In this document: positions 1 to 9,344 of the stretch, piece after piece | Numbering within the stretch: position 1 is the stretch's first letter | Layout: each line of letters starts with the position of its first letter | Assembly (NCBI GenBank): GCA_047602645.1 | Contig: JASGGU010000001.1 | Span: forward strand, 62,001-126,000 | Direction of reading: 5' to 3' | Length of the DNA stretch: 64,000 nt | DNA from: JAEYFP01 sp047602645 | GTDB taxonomy: Bacteria > Bacillota > Clostridia > Lachnospirales > Lachnospiraceae | The notes under the pieces: model-generated | Seen by the model: the letters and a program-made list of their open reading frames with translations, nothing else | What the model was told of the DNA's origin: nothing | Databases searched by the model: none | Program-made: the position numbers and the translations under genes

Positions 1-1
1 G

Positions 2-1312
2 CTGCAGCACAGAGGGCAGGAAGGCGCTGGCATTGCCGTAGTAAAAGGAAATGCAATCCTGTATCACAAAAATATGGGACTTGTCAATGAAGTATTTTCC
101 AGGGAAGTTATGGAGAAAATACCAAAGAGCAATTTGGCGGTCGGTCATGTGCGGTACTCTACGACCGGCTCGAATACAGTCCGCAATGTTCAGCCTTTTG
201 TTACGGAGTTTCTGACAGGCAGGATTGCGACGGCTCATAACGGGAATGTAATTAATGCGAAGGAAATCAAACAGCATTTGGAAACGTGCGGACTCGATTT
301 TTCCGCGACAAGCGACAGCGAGGTGATTTCCTCCTTGATTGCCTATAAGACCGTAAAGGAAGGCAGCTTGGAGGAGGGTGTCGTGGAAGCGGCCAAAAAG
401 CTGAAGGGTGCGTTTTCCCTGATTGTACTTTCGGGCAGTCATAAGATAGCGGCGATCCGCGATGCGAACGGATTTCGTCCGCTTTGTATCGGAAGAAATG
501 AATATGGCATGGCAATTGCGTCGGAAAGCTGTGCGCTTGACAGCTGCGGCTTTACGTTTATCAGGGATGTGCGCCCGGGTGAGCTGGTCGTACTTGAAGA
601 CGGTAAGCTTGTGGAGGAGCGCGTCTGCCTTCCGAAGATGAAAGAGGGCATCTGTATTTTTGAGTATGTCTATTTTGCGAGACCTGATTCGGTGATTGAC
701 GGTTTAAGCGTATATGAGGCCAGGCACCGTATGGGAAGGATTTTGGCAAGGGAACACGCGGTGGATGCGGACATTGTGTGCGGTGTGCCGGACAGCGGTC
801 TGGAGGCAGCCGAGGGTTATGCGGCCGAGAGCGGAATTAAACTTGCCACAGGCTTTGTCAAGAACCGCTATATCGGCAGAAGCTTTATCTTTCCGACACA
901 GGCGCAGCGTGAAAATGCGGTTAAGCTGAAGCTGAATCCGCTTGGATTCAATATAAAGGGAAAACGGGTTGTGGTCGTGGATGATTCCATCGTCCGGGGC
1001 ACGACGAGTGCGAAGCTCATTCAGAATTTGCGAAATGCAGGTGCTTTGGAAGTACACATGAGGATTTCTTCGCCCCCATTTAAGCATACGTGTCATTTTG
1101 GTACGGATATTGACAGCGAGGACAATTTGATTGCAAATCAAATGAGTCCTGAGGAGATTCGAAGACGGATCGGGGCTGATACGCTTGGCTTTATCAGTAT
1201 GGAAGGACTGAAGGAGGCTTGCGGAAAATGCAATATGCAGTTTTGCACGGGCTGCTTCACCGGAAATTATAACATCAGCGTAGGAGATTATCTAAAATCA
1301 GATTTAGAATGA
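2..1312 (+). CDS. purF: Amidophosphoribosyltransferase (5' end outside window)
   Basis: PurF makes 5-phosphoribosylamine from PRPP and glutamine, the first committed step of purine synthesis in the cytoplasm. The reading frame is open from base 2 (it begins LQHRGQEGAGIAV, a conserved PurF stretch), so the gene starts upstream and the N-terminal nucleophile cysteine is not in the window. Seen here are the rest of the glutaminase domain (AVGHVRYSTTG; AHNGNV), then the phosphoribosyltransferase domain with the PRPP-binding motif VVVVDDSIVRGTTS near 970-1010, and cysteines in the C-terminal CGKCNMQFCTGC. Cysteine-rich PurF proteins of the Bacillus type carry a 4Fe-4S cluster, but I did not verify cluster ligands. 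It is followed 19 bases later by carA, so the two may be co-transcribed. Confidence 0.96.
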   Translation: MQHRGQEGAGIAVVKGNAILYHKNMGLVNEVFSREVMEKIPKSNLAVGHVRYSTTGSNTVRNVQPFVTEFLTGRIATAHNGNVINAKEIKQHLETCGLDFSATSDSEVISSLIAYKTVKEGSLEEGVVEAAKKLKGAFSLIVLSGSHKIAAIRDANGFRPLCIGRNEYGMAIASESCALDSCGFTFIRDVRPGELVVLEDGKLVEERVCLPKMKEGICIFEYVYFARPDSVIDGLSVYEARHRMGRILAREHAVDADIVCGVPDSGLEAAEGYAAESGIKLATGFVKNRYIGRSFIFPTQAQRENAVKLKLNPLGFNIKGKRVVVVDDSIVRGTTSAKLIQNLRNAGALEVHMRISSPPFKHTCHFGTDIDSEDNLIANQMSPEEIRRRIGADTLGFISMEGLKEACGKCNMQFCTGCFTGNYNISVGDYLKSDLE

Positions 1313-1331
1313 GAGAAAAGCAGAAGGGAGA

Positions 1332-2510
1332 ATGAAAAAGATGAGCAAACCGGCGTATCTTGTACTGGAAAACGGGCAGATTTTTAAAGGGAAGGCATTT
1401 GGTGAAGAGAAAGAAGTACTGGCGGAGGTCGTTTTTACGACCGGTATGACGGGTTATTTGGAAACGCTGACTGATCAAAGCTATTTTGGGCAGGCAGTTG
1501 TGCAGACATTCCCGTTGATCGGGAATTACGGCATCATTTCTCCCGATTCCGAAAGTGCTTCCCTTTCAATCGGCCCCAAAGCTTATATCGTGAAACACTT
1601 ATGTGTGCATCCATCAAATTTTCGCTGTGAGGAAAATATGGATGCATTTTTTAAAAGAAAAGGAATTGTCGGTGTTTACGGAATCGATACACGAGCACTG
1701 ACAAGGGCAATCAGAAGTCAGGGCGTTATGAATGGACTGATTACCTATGACCTTGCGGACATTGACTATGAGCGGATCAGAAGCTATACCATTGAACAGG
1801 CCGTGGAATCTGTCACGACCGGAGTACGGAGGCTTGTAGAAGCGGGAAGCGAGCGTGAGACGGTTCCCTTCGCCATTGAAAAAAAGATAAGTCCGGTCAG
1901 ACTAAGAGTGGCACTGCTGGACTTTGGAATCAAAGAGAATATTGTCAGGGAACTTTCCGAAAGAAATTGTGAGGTCATCGTATTTCCATCATTTACGAGC
2001 GGGGAGGAAATCCTGTCCTATGAGCCGGACGGCATCATGCTGAGCAACGGGCCAGGAGATCCCACCAAGAATACAACTGTTATAGAAATGGTGCGAAAGC
2101 TTTGCGGGAGCGGTGTCCCGATTTTTGGAATTTGTCTCGGGCATCAGATTATGGCGCTTGCCAACGGTTGTCAGATCAGGAAGATGAAATACGGGCACAG
2201 GGGAGCCAACCAGCCCGTGAAGAATTTGGAAACCGGAAAGGTATCCATCACAACCCAGAACCATGGCTATGTTGTAAAGACAGGTACCATCGATGAAAAG
2301 ACGGCAAAGGAATGGTATGTCAACGCAAATGACGGAAGCTGTGAGGGAATTCGATATTTGAATTTCCCAGCAGTCACAGTGCAGTTTCATCCGGAAGCAA
2401 GTGCCGGACCGCAGGATACGTCATACTTGTTTGATCATTTTATGGAAATGATGGAAAGTCGGTCACATTACGAAAATAGCGAGAAAGGGGAAATAACAGA
2501 TGCCATTTAA
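1332..2510 (+). CDS. carA: Carbamoyl-phosphate synthase small (glutaminase) subunit
   Basis: CarA hydrolyses glutamine and passes ammonia to CarB for carbamoyl phosphate, the precursor of arginine and pyrimidines. The 392-residue length is normal. The N-terminal CPSase small-subunit domain is followed by a class I glutamine amidotransferase domain: the nucleophile lies in FGICLGHQI (Cys268) and the His/Glu of the triad in VQFHPEA (His353, Glu355). The ATG at 1332 is preceded by AAGGGAG at a good distance. The 3' end overlaps carB by 11 bases, which indicates translational coupling. No PyrR- or ArgR-like site was recognised in the short gap after purF. Confidence 0.97.
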   Translation: MKKMSKPAYLVLENGQIFKGKAFGEEKEVLAEVVFTTGMTGYLETLTDQSYFGQAVVQTFPLIGNYGIISPDSESASLSIGPKAYIVKHLCVHPSNFRCEENMDAFFKRKGIVGVYGIDTRALTRAIRSQGVMNGLITYDLADIDYERIRSYTIEQAVESVTTGVRRLVEAGSERETVPFAIEKKISPVRLRVALLDFGIKENIVRELSERNCEVIVFPSFTSGEEILSYEPDGIMLSNGPGDPTKNTTVIEMVRKLCGSGVPIFGICLGHQIMALANGCQIRKMKYGHRGANQPVKNLETGKVSITTQNHGYVVKTGTIDEKTAKEWYVNANDGSCEGIRYLNFPAVTVQFHPEASAGPQDTSYLFDHFMEMMESRSHYENSEKGEITDAI

Positions 2511-5500
2511 TAAGGATATTAAAAAAGTGTTAGTCATTGGTTCCGGCCCCATCGTGATCGGGCAGGCGGCGGAATTCGATTATGCGGGCACGCAGGCATG
2601 CCGGGCGCTGAAAGAAGACGGTGTGGAAATTATTCTTGTCAACTCCAATCCGGCGACAATCATGACGGACAAGGTTATGGCGGATAAGATCTATATTGAA
2701 CCGCTCAATCTTCCGACGATAGAAAAAATTATAGAGAAAGAAAAGCCGGACAGCATCCTGTCCGGTTTTGGCGGTCAGACCGGTTTGACATTGTCGATGC
2801 AGCTTGCAAAAAACGGATTTCTGGATTCTCATGGCGTGCGTTTGCTCGGCGCTTCACCGGAAACGATTGACAAGGCAGAAGACAGACAGATATTCAAAGA
2901 TACGATGGGAAGCATCGGACAGCCGTGTATCCCGTCGGAGGTCGTAACGACCGTGGAAGCTGCCGTGAAATTTGCCAATATTATTGACTATCCGGTCATC
3001 ATCCGCCCCGCTTTTACGCTTGGCGGCAGCGGCGGCGGGATTGTTCAAAATGAGGAAGAGCTCCGCCAGACGGCCAGAACCGGCCTGCAGATGTCGCCGA
3101 TTACACAGATTCTGGTGGAGAAGTGCATTTCCGGCTGGAAGGAAATCGAATTCGAAGTCATTCGCGATGCGGCCGGCAATGTCATTACGGTCTGTTCCAT
3201 GGAAAACTTTGATCCGGTCGGTGTGCATACGGGAGACAGCATTGTAATCGCGCCGGCGGTGACGCTTTCTGACAAAGAATATCAGATGCTTCGGACTGCC
3301 GCTCTTCATATCATTACGGCGCTTGGTGTGGAAGGCGGCTGCAACTGCCAGTTTGCCCTGCATCCGGAGTCCTTTGACTATGCGGTCATTGAAGTGAATC
3401 CGCGTGTTTCCCGTTCATCGGCGCTCGCGTCCAAGGCGACGGGATACCCGATCGCAAAGGTGGCGGCTAAAATCGCAGTCGGTTACCGTTTGGATGAAAT
3501 CATCAATGAAGTGACAGGGGAAACGTATGCGGCATTTGAACCGGCACTGGATTATGTGGCGGTGAAATTTCCGAAGTGGCCGTTTGATAAGTTCGTGTAT
3601 GCAAAGCGGGAACTGGGAACCCAGATGAAGGCGACCGGTGAAGTCATGGCAATTTCGGATACGTTTGAAGCTGCTTTGATGAAAGCGGTTCGGGGCGTGG
3701 AGATTTCACAGGATACGCTTGGCATGAAAAAAATGGAGGCCGGCTCGGACGAAACGCTTAAAAAGATCATGGTGACGGCGACAGATGAGCGCTTATTTGC
3801 GGTATATGAGGCGATGAAACGAGGGGCCTCCGTTGAAGAGATTCATATGATCACAATGATCGACGAGTGGTTTTTATATAAGCTGCAATATCTTTTAGAA
3901 TACGAAAAGGAACTGGAAGCTGAGAGAAATCAACATCAGACAAATAAAATTACAGATGAAATTTATTTGAGTGAGCTGCTTTATCTGAAAGGAAAACGTT
4001 TGGGTTACCCCGACGCTGCTATTAAACGGATCAGCGGACTGCAGATCAGACAACAGATGAAGCCTTGTTTTCATATGGTGGATACGTGTGCGGCGGAATT
4101 TGAGGCGACGACACCGTATTTTTACGGGATCTATGACAGTCCGGAGGGAGGAATTCAAAATGAAGCTCTGGAATTTATTGAACGTTCTGAAAAGGAACGG
4201 ATTATCGTGCTCGGCTCCGGACCGATCCGCATCGGTCAGGGAATTGAATTTGATTATGCCTGCGTGCACTGTGTAGGGTCGCTGCAAAGGCTTGGCTATG
4301 AGGTTGTTACAATCAACAACAATCCCGAAACCGTATCGACAGACTTTGATACGGCGGATCGTCTCTATTTTGAACCGTTGTATGCGGAGGACGTACTTCA
4401 TATTATTGAGCAGGAGAAGCCGTTCGGCGTTGTTGTAGCCTTTGGCGGGCAGACAGCGATTAAGCTGACTAAAACACTGCATGAGCATGGTATCAGGATC
4501 ATCGGTACAAGTGCGGATGCGATCGACATGGCCGAGGATCGGGAGCGGTTTGACGAGCTTCTGGAAAGGCTTGCGATCAGCAGACCAAAGGGAAGTACGG
4601 TCATGACTGCGAAGGAAGCATTGGAGGCAGCGAACAGGCTCGGCTATCCTGTGCTGATGCGCCCGTCCTACGTGCTTGGCGGACAAAATATGATCATCGC
4701 TTACCGGGATGAGGATATCATAGAATATATGGAAATTATTCTGCGTCAAAAGCAGGATAATCCTGTGCTGATTGATAAATATTTGAGCGGCCGCGAGATG
4801 GAGGTTGATGCAATTTGCGACGGAGAGGACATCCTCATGCCGGGTATCATGGAACACATTGAGCGGACCGGCGTGCATTCTGGAGACAGCATCGCGGTTT
4901 ATCCGTCTCCCCGAATCGACAGGGAAACGGCGGAAAAAATCATGCTGACGACGCAGAAGCTATGCAGAGGACTCGGTGCCATCGGTATGATTAACCTGCA
5001 ATATATCCTGATGGATAACGAATTGTATGTGATCGAAGTAAATCCGCGGGCTTCCCGTACGGTTCCGTATCTCAGCAAGGTGACAGGTGTGCCGATGTGT
5101 GATCTGGCAACAAGGGTCAGTCTTGGCGAGAAGCTGAAAAATCTGGGCTTTGGAACAGGATTATATAAGAAAGCACCTTATATTGCGGTCAAGGTGCCGG
5201 TATTTTCGTTTGAGAAGCTCATTGATGTCGATACCCAATTGGGGCCGGAGATGAAATCGACAGGAGAAGTGCTCGGAATCGGTACCACCTTTCACGAGGC
5301 GCTTTATAAAGGCCTGGTGGCGGCAGGATGCAAAATGCAAAAGCCGGGAGGCATTTTTATCAGTGTCCGAGATGAGGATAAGACTGAGATCGGTGAAATT
5401 GCAAAAAAGTTTGCGGAAATGGAGTTTCAGGTTTATGCAACGCCGGGTACCGCGGATATGATCGAGGAATACGGTATTTCTGTGGAACGCAGGAAGAAGC

Positions 5501-5772
5501 TGGATGAAGACGAAAAGGGCTGGATTTCTCTGCTGGAAAGCGGGAAAATCGATTATGTTATTTCCACTTCATCGAAAGGAAGAGATCCTGAGCGGGAAAG
5601 TGTTAAACTCAGAAGAAAGGCAAGCCAGCTCGGTATTCTCTGCATGACCGCACTTGATACCGCAAATGCGGTCGCAGACAGTCTGATGAGTCCTTATACG
5701 GCGTTAAATACCGACATCATCGATATGAACCATCTGCTCCAAAGCCGGAAGAAAAATCTGGTGCTCTCCTGA
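2500..5772 (+). CDS. carB: Carbamoyl-phosphate synthase large subunit
   Basis: CarB uses two ATP, bicarbonate and CarA-derived ammonia to make carbamoyl phosphate. At 1090 residues it is full length and shows the internal duplication of the family: the N-terminal half opens with VLVIGSGPIVIGQAAEFDYAG and the second half with IIVLGSGPIRIGQGIEFDY near residue 570. Each half has its ATP-grasp segment (RPAFTLGGSGGG; RPSYVLGGQNM) and the metal/ATP motif EVNPRVSRSSALASKATGYP or EVNPRASRTVPYLSKVTGVP. The last 140 residues form the MGS-like allosteric domain. GGGG-rich spacing before ATG 2500 lies within the end of carA. It ends the purF-carAB run. Confidence 0.98.
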   Translation: MPFNKDIKKVLVIGSGPIVIGQAAEFDYAGTQACRALKEDGVEIILVNSNPATIMTDKVMADKIYIEPLNLPTIEKIIEKEKPDSILSGFGGQTGLTLSMQLAKNGFLDSHGVRLLGASPETIDKAEDRQIFKDTMGSIGQPCIPSEVVTTVEAAVKFANIIDYPVIIRPAFTLGGSGGGIVQNEEELRQTARTGLQMSPITQILVEKCISGWKEIEFEVIRDAAGNVITVCSMENFDPVGVHTGDSIVIAPAVTLSDKEYQMLRTAALHIITALGVEGGCNCQFALHPESFDYAVIEVNPRVSRSSALASKATGYPIAKVAAKIAVGYRLDEIINEVTGETYAAFEPALDYVAVKFPKWPFDKFVYAKRELGTQMKATGEVMAISDTFEAALMKAVRGVEISQDTLGMKKMEAGSDETLKKIMVTATDERLFAVYEAMKRGASVEEIHMITMIDEWFLYKLQYLLEYEKELEAERNQHQTNKITDEIYLSELLYLKGKRLGYPDAAIKRISGLQIRQQMKPCFHMVDTCAAEFEATTPYFYGIYDSPEGGIQNEALEFIERSEKERIIVLGSGPIRIGQGIEFDYACVHCVGSLQRLGYEVVTINNNPETVSTDFDTADRLYFEPLYAEDVLHIIEQEKPFGVVVAFGGQTAIKLTKTLHEHGIRIIGTSADAIDMAEDRERFDELLERLAISRPKGSTVMTAKEALEAANRLGYPVLMRPSYVLGGQNMIIAYRDEDIIEYMEIILRQKQDNPVLIDKYLSGREMEVDAICDGEDILMPGIMEHIERTGVHSGDSIAVYPSPRIDRETAEKIMLTTQKLCRGLGAIGMINLQYILMDNELYVIEVNPRASRTVPYLSKVTGVPMCDLATRVSLGEKLKNLGFGTGLYKKAPYIAVKVPVFSFEKLIDVDTQLGPEMKSTGEVLGIGTTFHEALYKGLVAAGCKMQKPGGIFISVRDEDKTEIGEIAKKFAEMEFQVYATPGTADMIEEYGISVERRKKLDEDEKGWISLLESGKIDYVISTSSKGRDPERESVKLRRKASQLGILCMTALDTANAVADSLMSPYTALNTDIIDMNHLLQSRKKNLVLS

Positions 5773-5801
5773 TGACATAAAGCAAAACTTCATGGTATAA
5801 T
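5772..5801 (+). promoter_or_regulatory. Likely promoter of addBA
   Basis: A TATAAT at 5796-5801 carries an upstream TG (TGGTATAAT), an extended -10. About 18 bases upstream is ATGACA (5772-5777), a weak -35 that overlaps the carB stop codon. Transcription would start near 5808, about 54 bases before the addB ATG. This is inferred from motif and position only. Confidence 0.55.
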
Positions 5802-5802
5802 T

Positions 5803-5835
5803 ATGAACAGGCATTCTGATTGGATGCCTGTTCAT
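5803..5835 (+). repeat. 12-bp perfect inverted repeat over the predicted addBA start
   Basis: ATGAACAGGCAT (5803-5814) and ATGCCTGTTCAT (5824-5835) are perfect complements with a 9-base gap. The repeat begins one base after the -10 hexamer, so it spans the predicted transcription start. It could be an operator, a 5' mRNA hairpin, or a weak terminator for carB. It is not followed by a run of T, which argues against a strong terminator, and it does not match the Gram-positive LexA box (GAAC-N4-GTTC). Confidence 0.6.
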
Positions 5836-5861
5836 TATATTCCAAGTGGAGGAAATTGACG

Positions 5862-8800
5862 ATGGCTTTGCAGCTGTGGATGGGAAATTCAGGAAGCGGA
5901 AAATCATATCAGCTTTATCAGCATGTAATCAAAGAGGCTGGGAAGCATCCTGAGCTGACCTACCTTGTTGTCGTGCCGGAGCAGTTCACGCTGCAGACGC
6001 AGCACGACCTTGTTATGCTGCATCCAAGGCATGGGATTCTCAATATTGATGTTCTGAGTTTTGCACGTCTCGCGTATCGCGTATTCGAAGAGGTGGGCTT
6101 TGCCAATGCATCCGGTATTTTAATTGATGATATGGGAAAAAGCCTCATCTTGCGTCATCTTGCCGGACAGTATGAGGATCGGCTCCCGATACTCGGAAAT
6201 AATTTAAAAAAGCTGGGTTACATTAATGAAATCAAGTCAGTGATTTCCGAATTTATGCAATATGGAATCGGAGACCGGGAAATCACGCTGTTAGAAGAAA
6301 AAACCTCTGCATCAGGCAAAACGATGCTGAATCGAAAATTAAAAGATATCCGGATGCTATATGATGCATTTCGAAGCTATACTGATGAAAAATATACGAC
6401 GAGCGAGGAGCTTCTTGAACGAGTGAGCAGTGTTTTGCCGGATTCCGCAAAAATCAAAAAGAGTGTCCTCGTATTCGATGGTTTTACGGGTTTTACGCCG
6501 GTCCAGTACAAGCTGCTTGCTGCTCTGCTGCAAAATAGCGTCGATGTATATGTGACAGTACTGCTTGACACGGCAGGGAAAGGAAACCCTTATGAAATAG
6601 AAGGGGAACAGGAGTTATTTTATTTGAGCAAAAAGACGGTGCGAGAACTGACAAGGATCGTCGGGACACTAAAAATAGAAAAGAAGCCGGATTATGTGAT
6701 TGACGATCCGGTTCCGGCCAGATACCGGTTCGCCAACAAGACCGGATCAGTCAACACGGGTATGCTGGTTCATTTGGAAAGAAGTCTGTTCCGCCCGGAT
6801 GCCCTTCCCTTTGACAGTGATAAAGTAACAGATGAAATTATTATTTTTACCGGTGCCACTCCCGAAGAAGAGATGAAGAGGACCGCGATAAAAATACAGG
6901 AGCTGATACGAAGAAAAGACTACAGGTACCAGGATATCGCGGTCGTGACAGGGGACATCGATACCTATCTGCATTGCGCCGAGCGGATATTCAAGCAATA
7001 TGAAATCCCTTATTTTGTCGATAAGACACAGCCGATCCTATTGAATCCGTTTATCGAATATTTACGTGCGGTCGTCTCGGTTTTGGCGGATGACTACTCC
7101 TATGAGGGCATGTTTCGGTATTTGAAGTCGTCCCTGACCGATTTTGACAGGGAGGAAATTGACCGTCTGGAAAATTATGTGCTCGCATGCGGAATTAAGG
7201 GAAGAAGACAGTGGAAGCAGCGCTTTGTAAGAAGAACGGCAGCCATGGAAACCGAGGAGCTGCGTGCTCTGGAGGAATTCAGAAATAAAATAACGAGCGA
7301 TTTTGAAATATTTGATACGGCGGACAAGACAGTCCGTTCACTTGCAGACGCCTTTTACCGCTTTATTTTTCGCGGGAGGATGCAGGACAAGCTGACCGCT
7401 TACGAAACCAGGCTGAAGGACAGCGGCGAGTTGGCGCGTGCAAAGGAGTTTGCTCAGGTTTATAAGCAGGTCATGGATTTGCTGGATAAGCTCGTGGAGC
7501 TTTTGGGCGGGGAAGAAATGACGATCAGGGAATTCGGCGGGCTTCTGGATGCGGGATTTGATGAGATCCGGATCGGCGTCATTCCCGGAGGGACAGATTA
7601 CGTCCAGCTCGGTGATATTACAAGAACGAGACTTCGAAAAATCAAGGCGTTATTTTTTGTCGGCGTTAACGATGGGATTATTCCGATGAGCAGCGGAGCC
7701 GGCGGTATTATATCAGATATGGACCGGGAATTTTTGATGGATCTGGCGGAAGGGATTACACTTGCTCCCTCTGCGCGTATGCAGGCATATACGCAGCGCC
7801 TTTATTTGTATATGGTTATGACGAAACCGGAGGAGAAGCTGTTCCTTTCCTATGCAAAGCTGTCCGAGGACGGAAAATCAATCCGTCCCTCTTATTTGAT
7901 ACAGACTGTTTGCACTATGTTTCCGGCTCTTTCGATCCTGCAGACTGAGGGTGGGCTGCTTTCGCGGATTTGGAATGAAAATGCCGGCTTTATGGAGCTG
8001 ACGGAGGGGCTGCAGCCCTATATTATTCGCGGTAAGAGTGCACAGGATAAGGCGTATGGCGAGCTGTTTGAGTGGTATGCGGGTGATCCCGATTACAAAA
8101 AACAACTGCAAAAGCTGATTGATTCGGCGTTTTCCATGGGAGTTTACCGGCGGCGGGATGCTATCGGCAGAGCAGCTGCCGGGGTGCTGTACGGAAAGGA
8201 GCTTACGGGCAGTGTGACAAGGCTTGAAAGCTATGCAAGATGCGCTTATCAGCATTTTCTTACCTATGGACTCAGCCTGAAGGAACGGGAATTGTTCAGC
8301 TTTGAAGCCAAAGACATGGGGATGGTATTTCATGATGCATTGCAGACCTATGCCGGTCTGCTAAAAGAGAGTGGTGACACATGGTTTTCTGTTTCTGCGG
8401 AAAAATCGGCACAGTTGATTGACGAGGCAGTTTCCAGATGTATCGCTGCGGGTGATTATGCGGCGGTTTACAGCTCATTCCGTACCACCTATATGGTTGA
8501 GCGTATGAAACGTATTACAGCGAGGACGGTCGGGGTGCTGACTTCTCAGATTAAAAAGGGCAGTTTTCTGCCGGAAAGCTTTGAGCTGGCTTTTTCCTCT
8601 GAAAATGACTACCGTTCACTGAATATGAAGCTGTCGGAGAATGAGATTTTGCATTTGCGGGGGAGAATTGACCGCATGGACCTTTATGAGGACGATACCC
8701 GGGTTTATGTGAAAATTATCGATTACAAATCAGGAAGTCAGTCATTTGATCTTTCGGCCGTTTACAGCGGTCTGCAGCTTCAGCTTGTGGTCTATCTGAA

Positions 8801-9344
8801 TGCGGCCATGGAAATGCAGGAGCGCCGTCAGGAGAAAGAAGGACAAAAAACAGTAATTCCTGCCGGTATTCTTTACTACCATATCGATGACCCGATTATT
8901 GAGTCGGGGAGGGACAACACACCCGAGGAAATCAACCGGCAGATCGCGAGTAAGCTTGCAATGAAGGGACTTGTCAACAGCGGCGGGGAAATTATCCGTC
9001 TGATGGACAGAGAATTTGAAAAAACCTCCGATGTTATCCCGGTATCATTGTTAAAATCAGGAGAACTGTCGGCACGTTCTTCTGTTGCAAGCACGGAGGA
9101 ATTTCAGACGATATCAGATTATGTAACTTGGAAAATGGGCGAAATGGGAACGGAAATAATAAACGGTAATATTCAGGCGAAGCCGCAGAACGATGCGTGT
9201 GTTTATTGCCAATACCGTACGGTCTGTCACTATGCTGCTGAAATAGAGGACAGGGAAGAAACCGAACAGATCGGACAGCTTACAAAGGAAGAGCTGATTG
9301 CTAAAATGAAAGCATCTATGGAGCGGGAAGGGAGCGGCCAATGA
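5862..9344 (+). CDS. addB: ATP-dependent helicase/nuclease subunit B
   Basis: AddB pairs with AddA to resect double-strand breaks and load RecA. The start is ATG 5862 (MALQLWMGNSGSGKS) behind GGAGG at 5849-5853; a TTG at 5820 is in frame but would lie inside the inverted repeat and has no ribosome site. The 1160 residues contain the Walker A GNSGSGKS (residues 8-15), a C-terminal RecB-like nuclease motif IDYKSG (Asp954, Lys956), and cysteines 794, 1113, 1116 and 1122, which have the spacing of the 4Fe-4S cluster that staples the AddB nuclease domain. All key residues appear present. The stop overlaps the addA start (ATGA). Confidence 0.95.
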   Translation: MALQLWMGNSGSGKSYQLYQHVIKEAGKHPELTYLVVVPEQFTLQTQHDLVMLHPRHGILNIDVLSFARLAYRVFEEVGFANASGILIDDMGKSLILRHLAGQYEDRLPILGNNLKKLGYINEIKSVISEFMQYGIGDREITLLEEKTSASGKTMLNRKLKDIRMLYDAFRSYTDEKYTTSEELLERVSSVLPDSAKIKKSVLVFDGFTGFTPVQYKLLAALLQNSVDVYVTVLLDTAGKGNPYEIEGEQELFYLSKKTVRELTRIVGTLKIEKKPDYVIDDPVPARYRFANKTGSVNTGMLVHLERSLFRPDALPFDSDKVTDEIIIFTGATPEEEMKRTAIKIQELIRRKDYRYQDIAVVTGDIDTYLHCAERIFKQYEIPYFVDKTQPILLNPFIEYLRAVVSVLADDYSYEGMFRYLKSSLTDFDREEIDRLENYVLACGIKGRRQWKQRFVRRTAAMETEELRALEEFRNKITSDFEIFDTADKTVRSLADAFYRFIFRGRMQDKLTAYETRLKDSGELARAKEFAQVYKQVMDLLDKLVELLGGEEMTIREFGGLLDAGFDEIRIGVIPGGTDYVQLGDITRTRLRKIKALFFVGVNDGIIPMSSGAGGIISDMDREFLMDLAEGITLAPSARMQAYTQRLYLYMVMTKPEEKLFLSYAKLSEDGKSIRPSYLIQTVCTMFPALSILQTEGGLLSRIWNENAGFMELTEGLQPYIIRGKSAQDKAYGELFEWYAGDPDYKKQLQKLIDSAFSMGVYRRRDAIGRAAAGVLYGKELTGSVTRLESYARCAYQHFLTYGLSLKERELFSFEAKDMGMVFHDALQTYAGLLKESGDTWFSVSAEKSAQLIDEAVSRCIAAGDYAAVYSSFRTTYMVERMKRITARTVGVLTSQIKKGSFLPESFELAFSSENDYRSLNMKLSENEILHLRGRIDRMDLYEDDTRVYVKIIDYKSGSQSFDLSAVYSGLQLQLVVYLNAAMEMQERRQEKEGQKTVIPAGILYYHIDDPIIESGRDNTPEEINRQIASKLAMKGLVNSGGEIIRLMDREFEKTSDVIPVSLLKSGELSARSSVASTEEFQTISDYVTWKMGEMGTEIINGNIQAKPQNDACVYCQYRTVCHYAAEIEDREETEQIGQLTKEELIAKMKASMEREGSGQ

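Noticed and set aside
3895..4878. 327-codon open frame on the minus strand inside carB
   Set aside because: It is a shadow of carB, whose full-length family match on the plus strand explains the region; the minus product has no family features and no ribosome site.
5803..5835. SOS/LexA box before addB
   Set aside because: The arms begin with GAAC and end with GTTC but the gap is far longer than the four bases of the Gram-positive LexA box.
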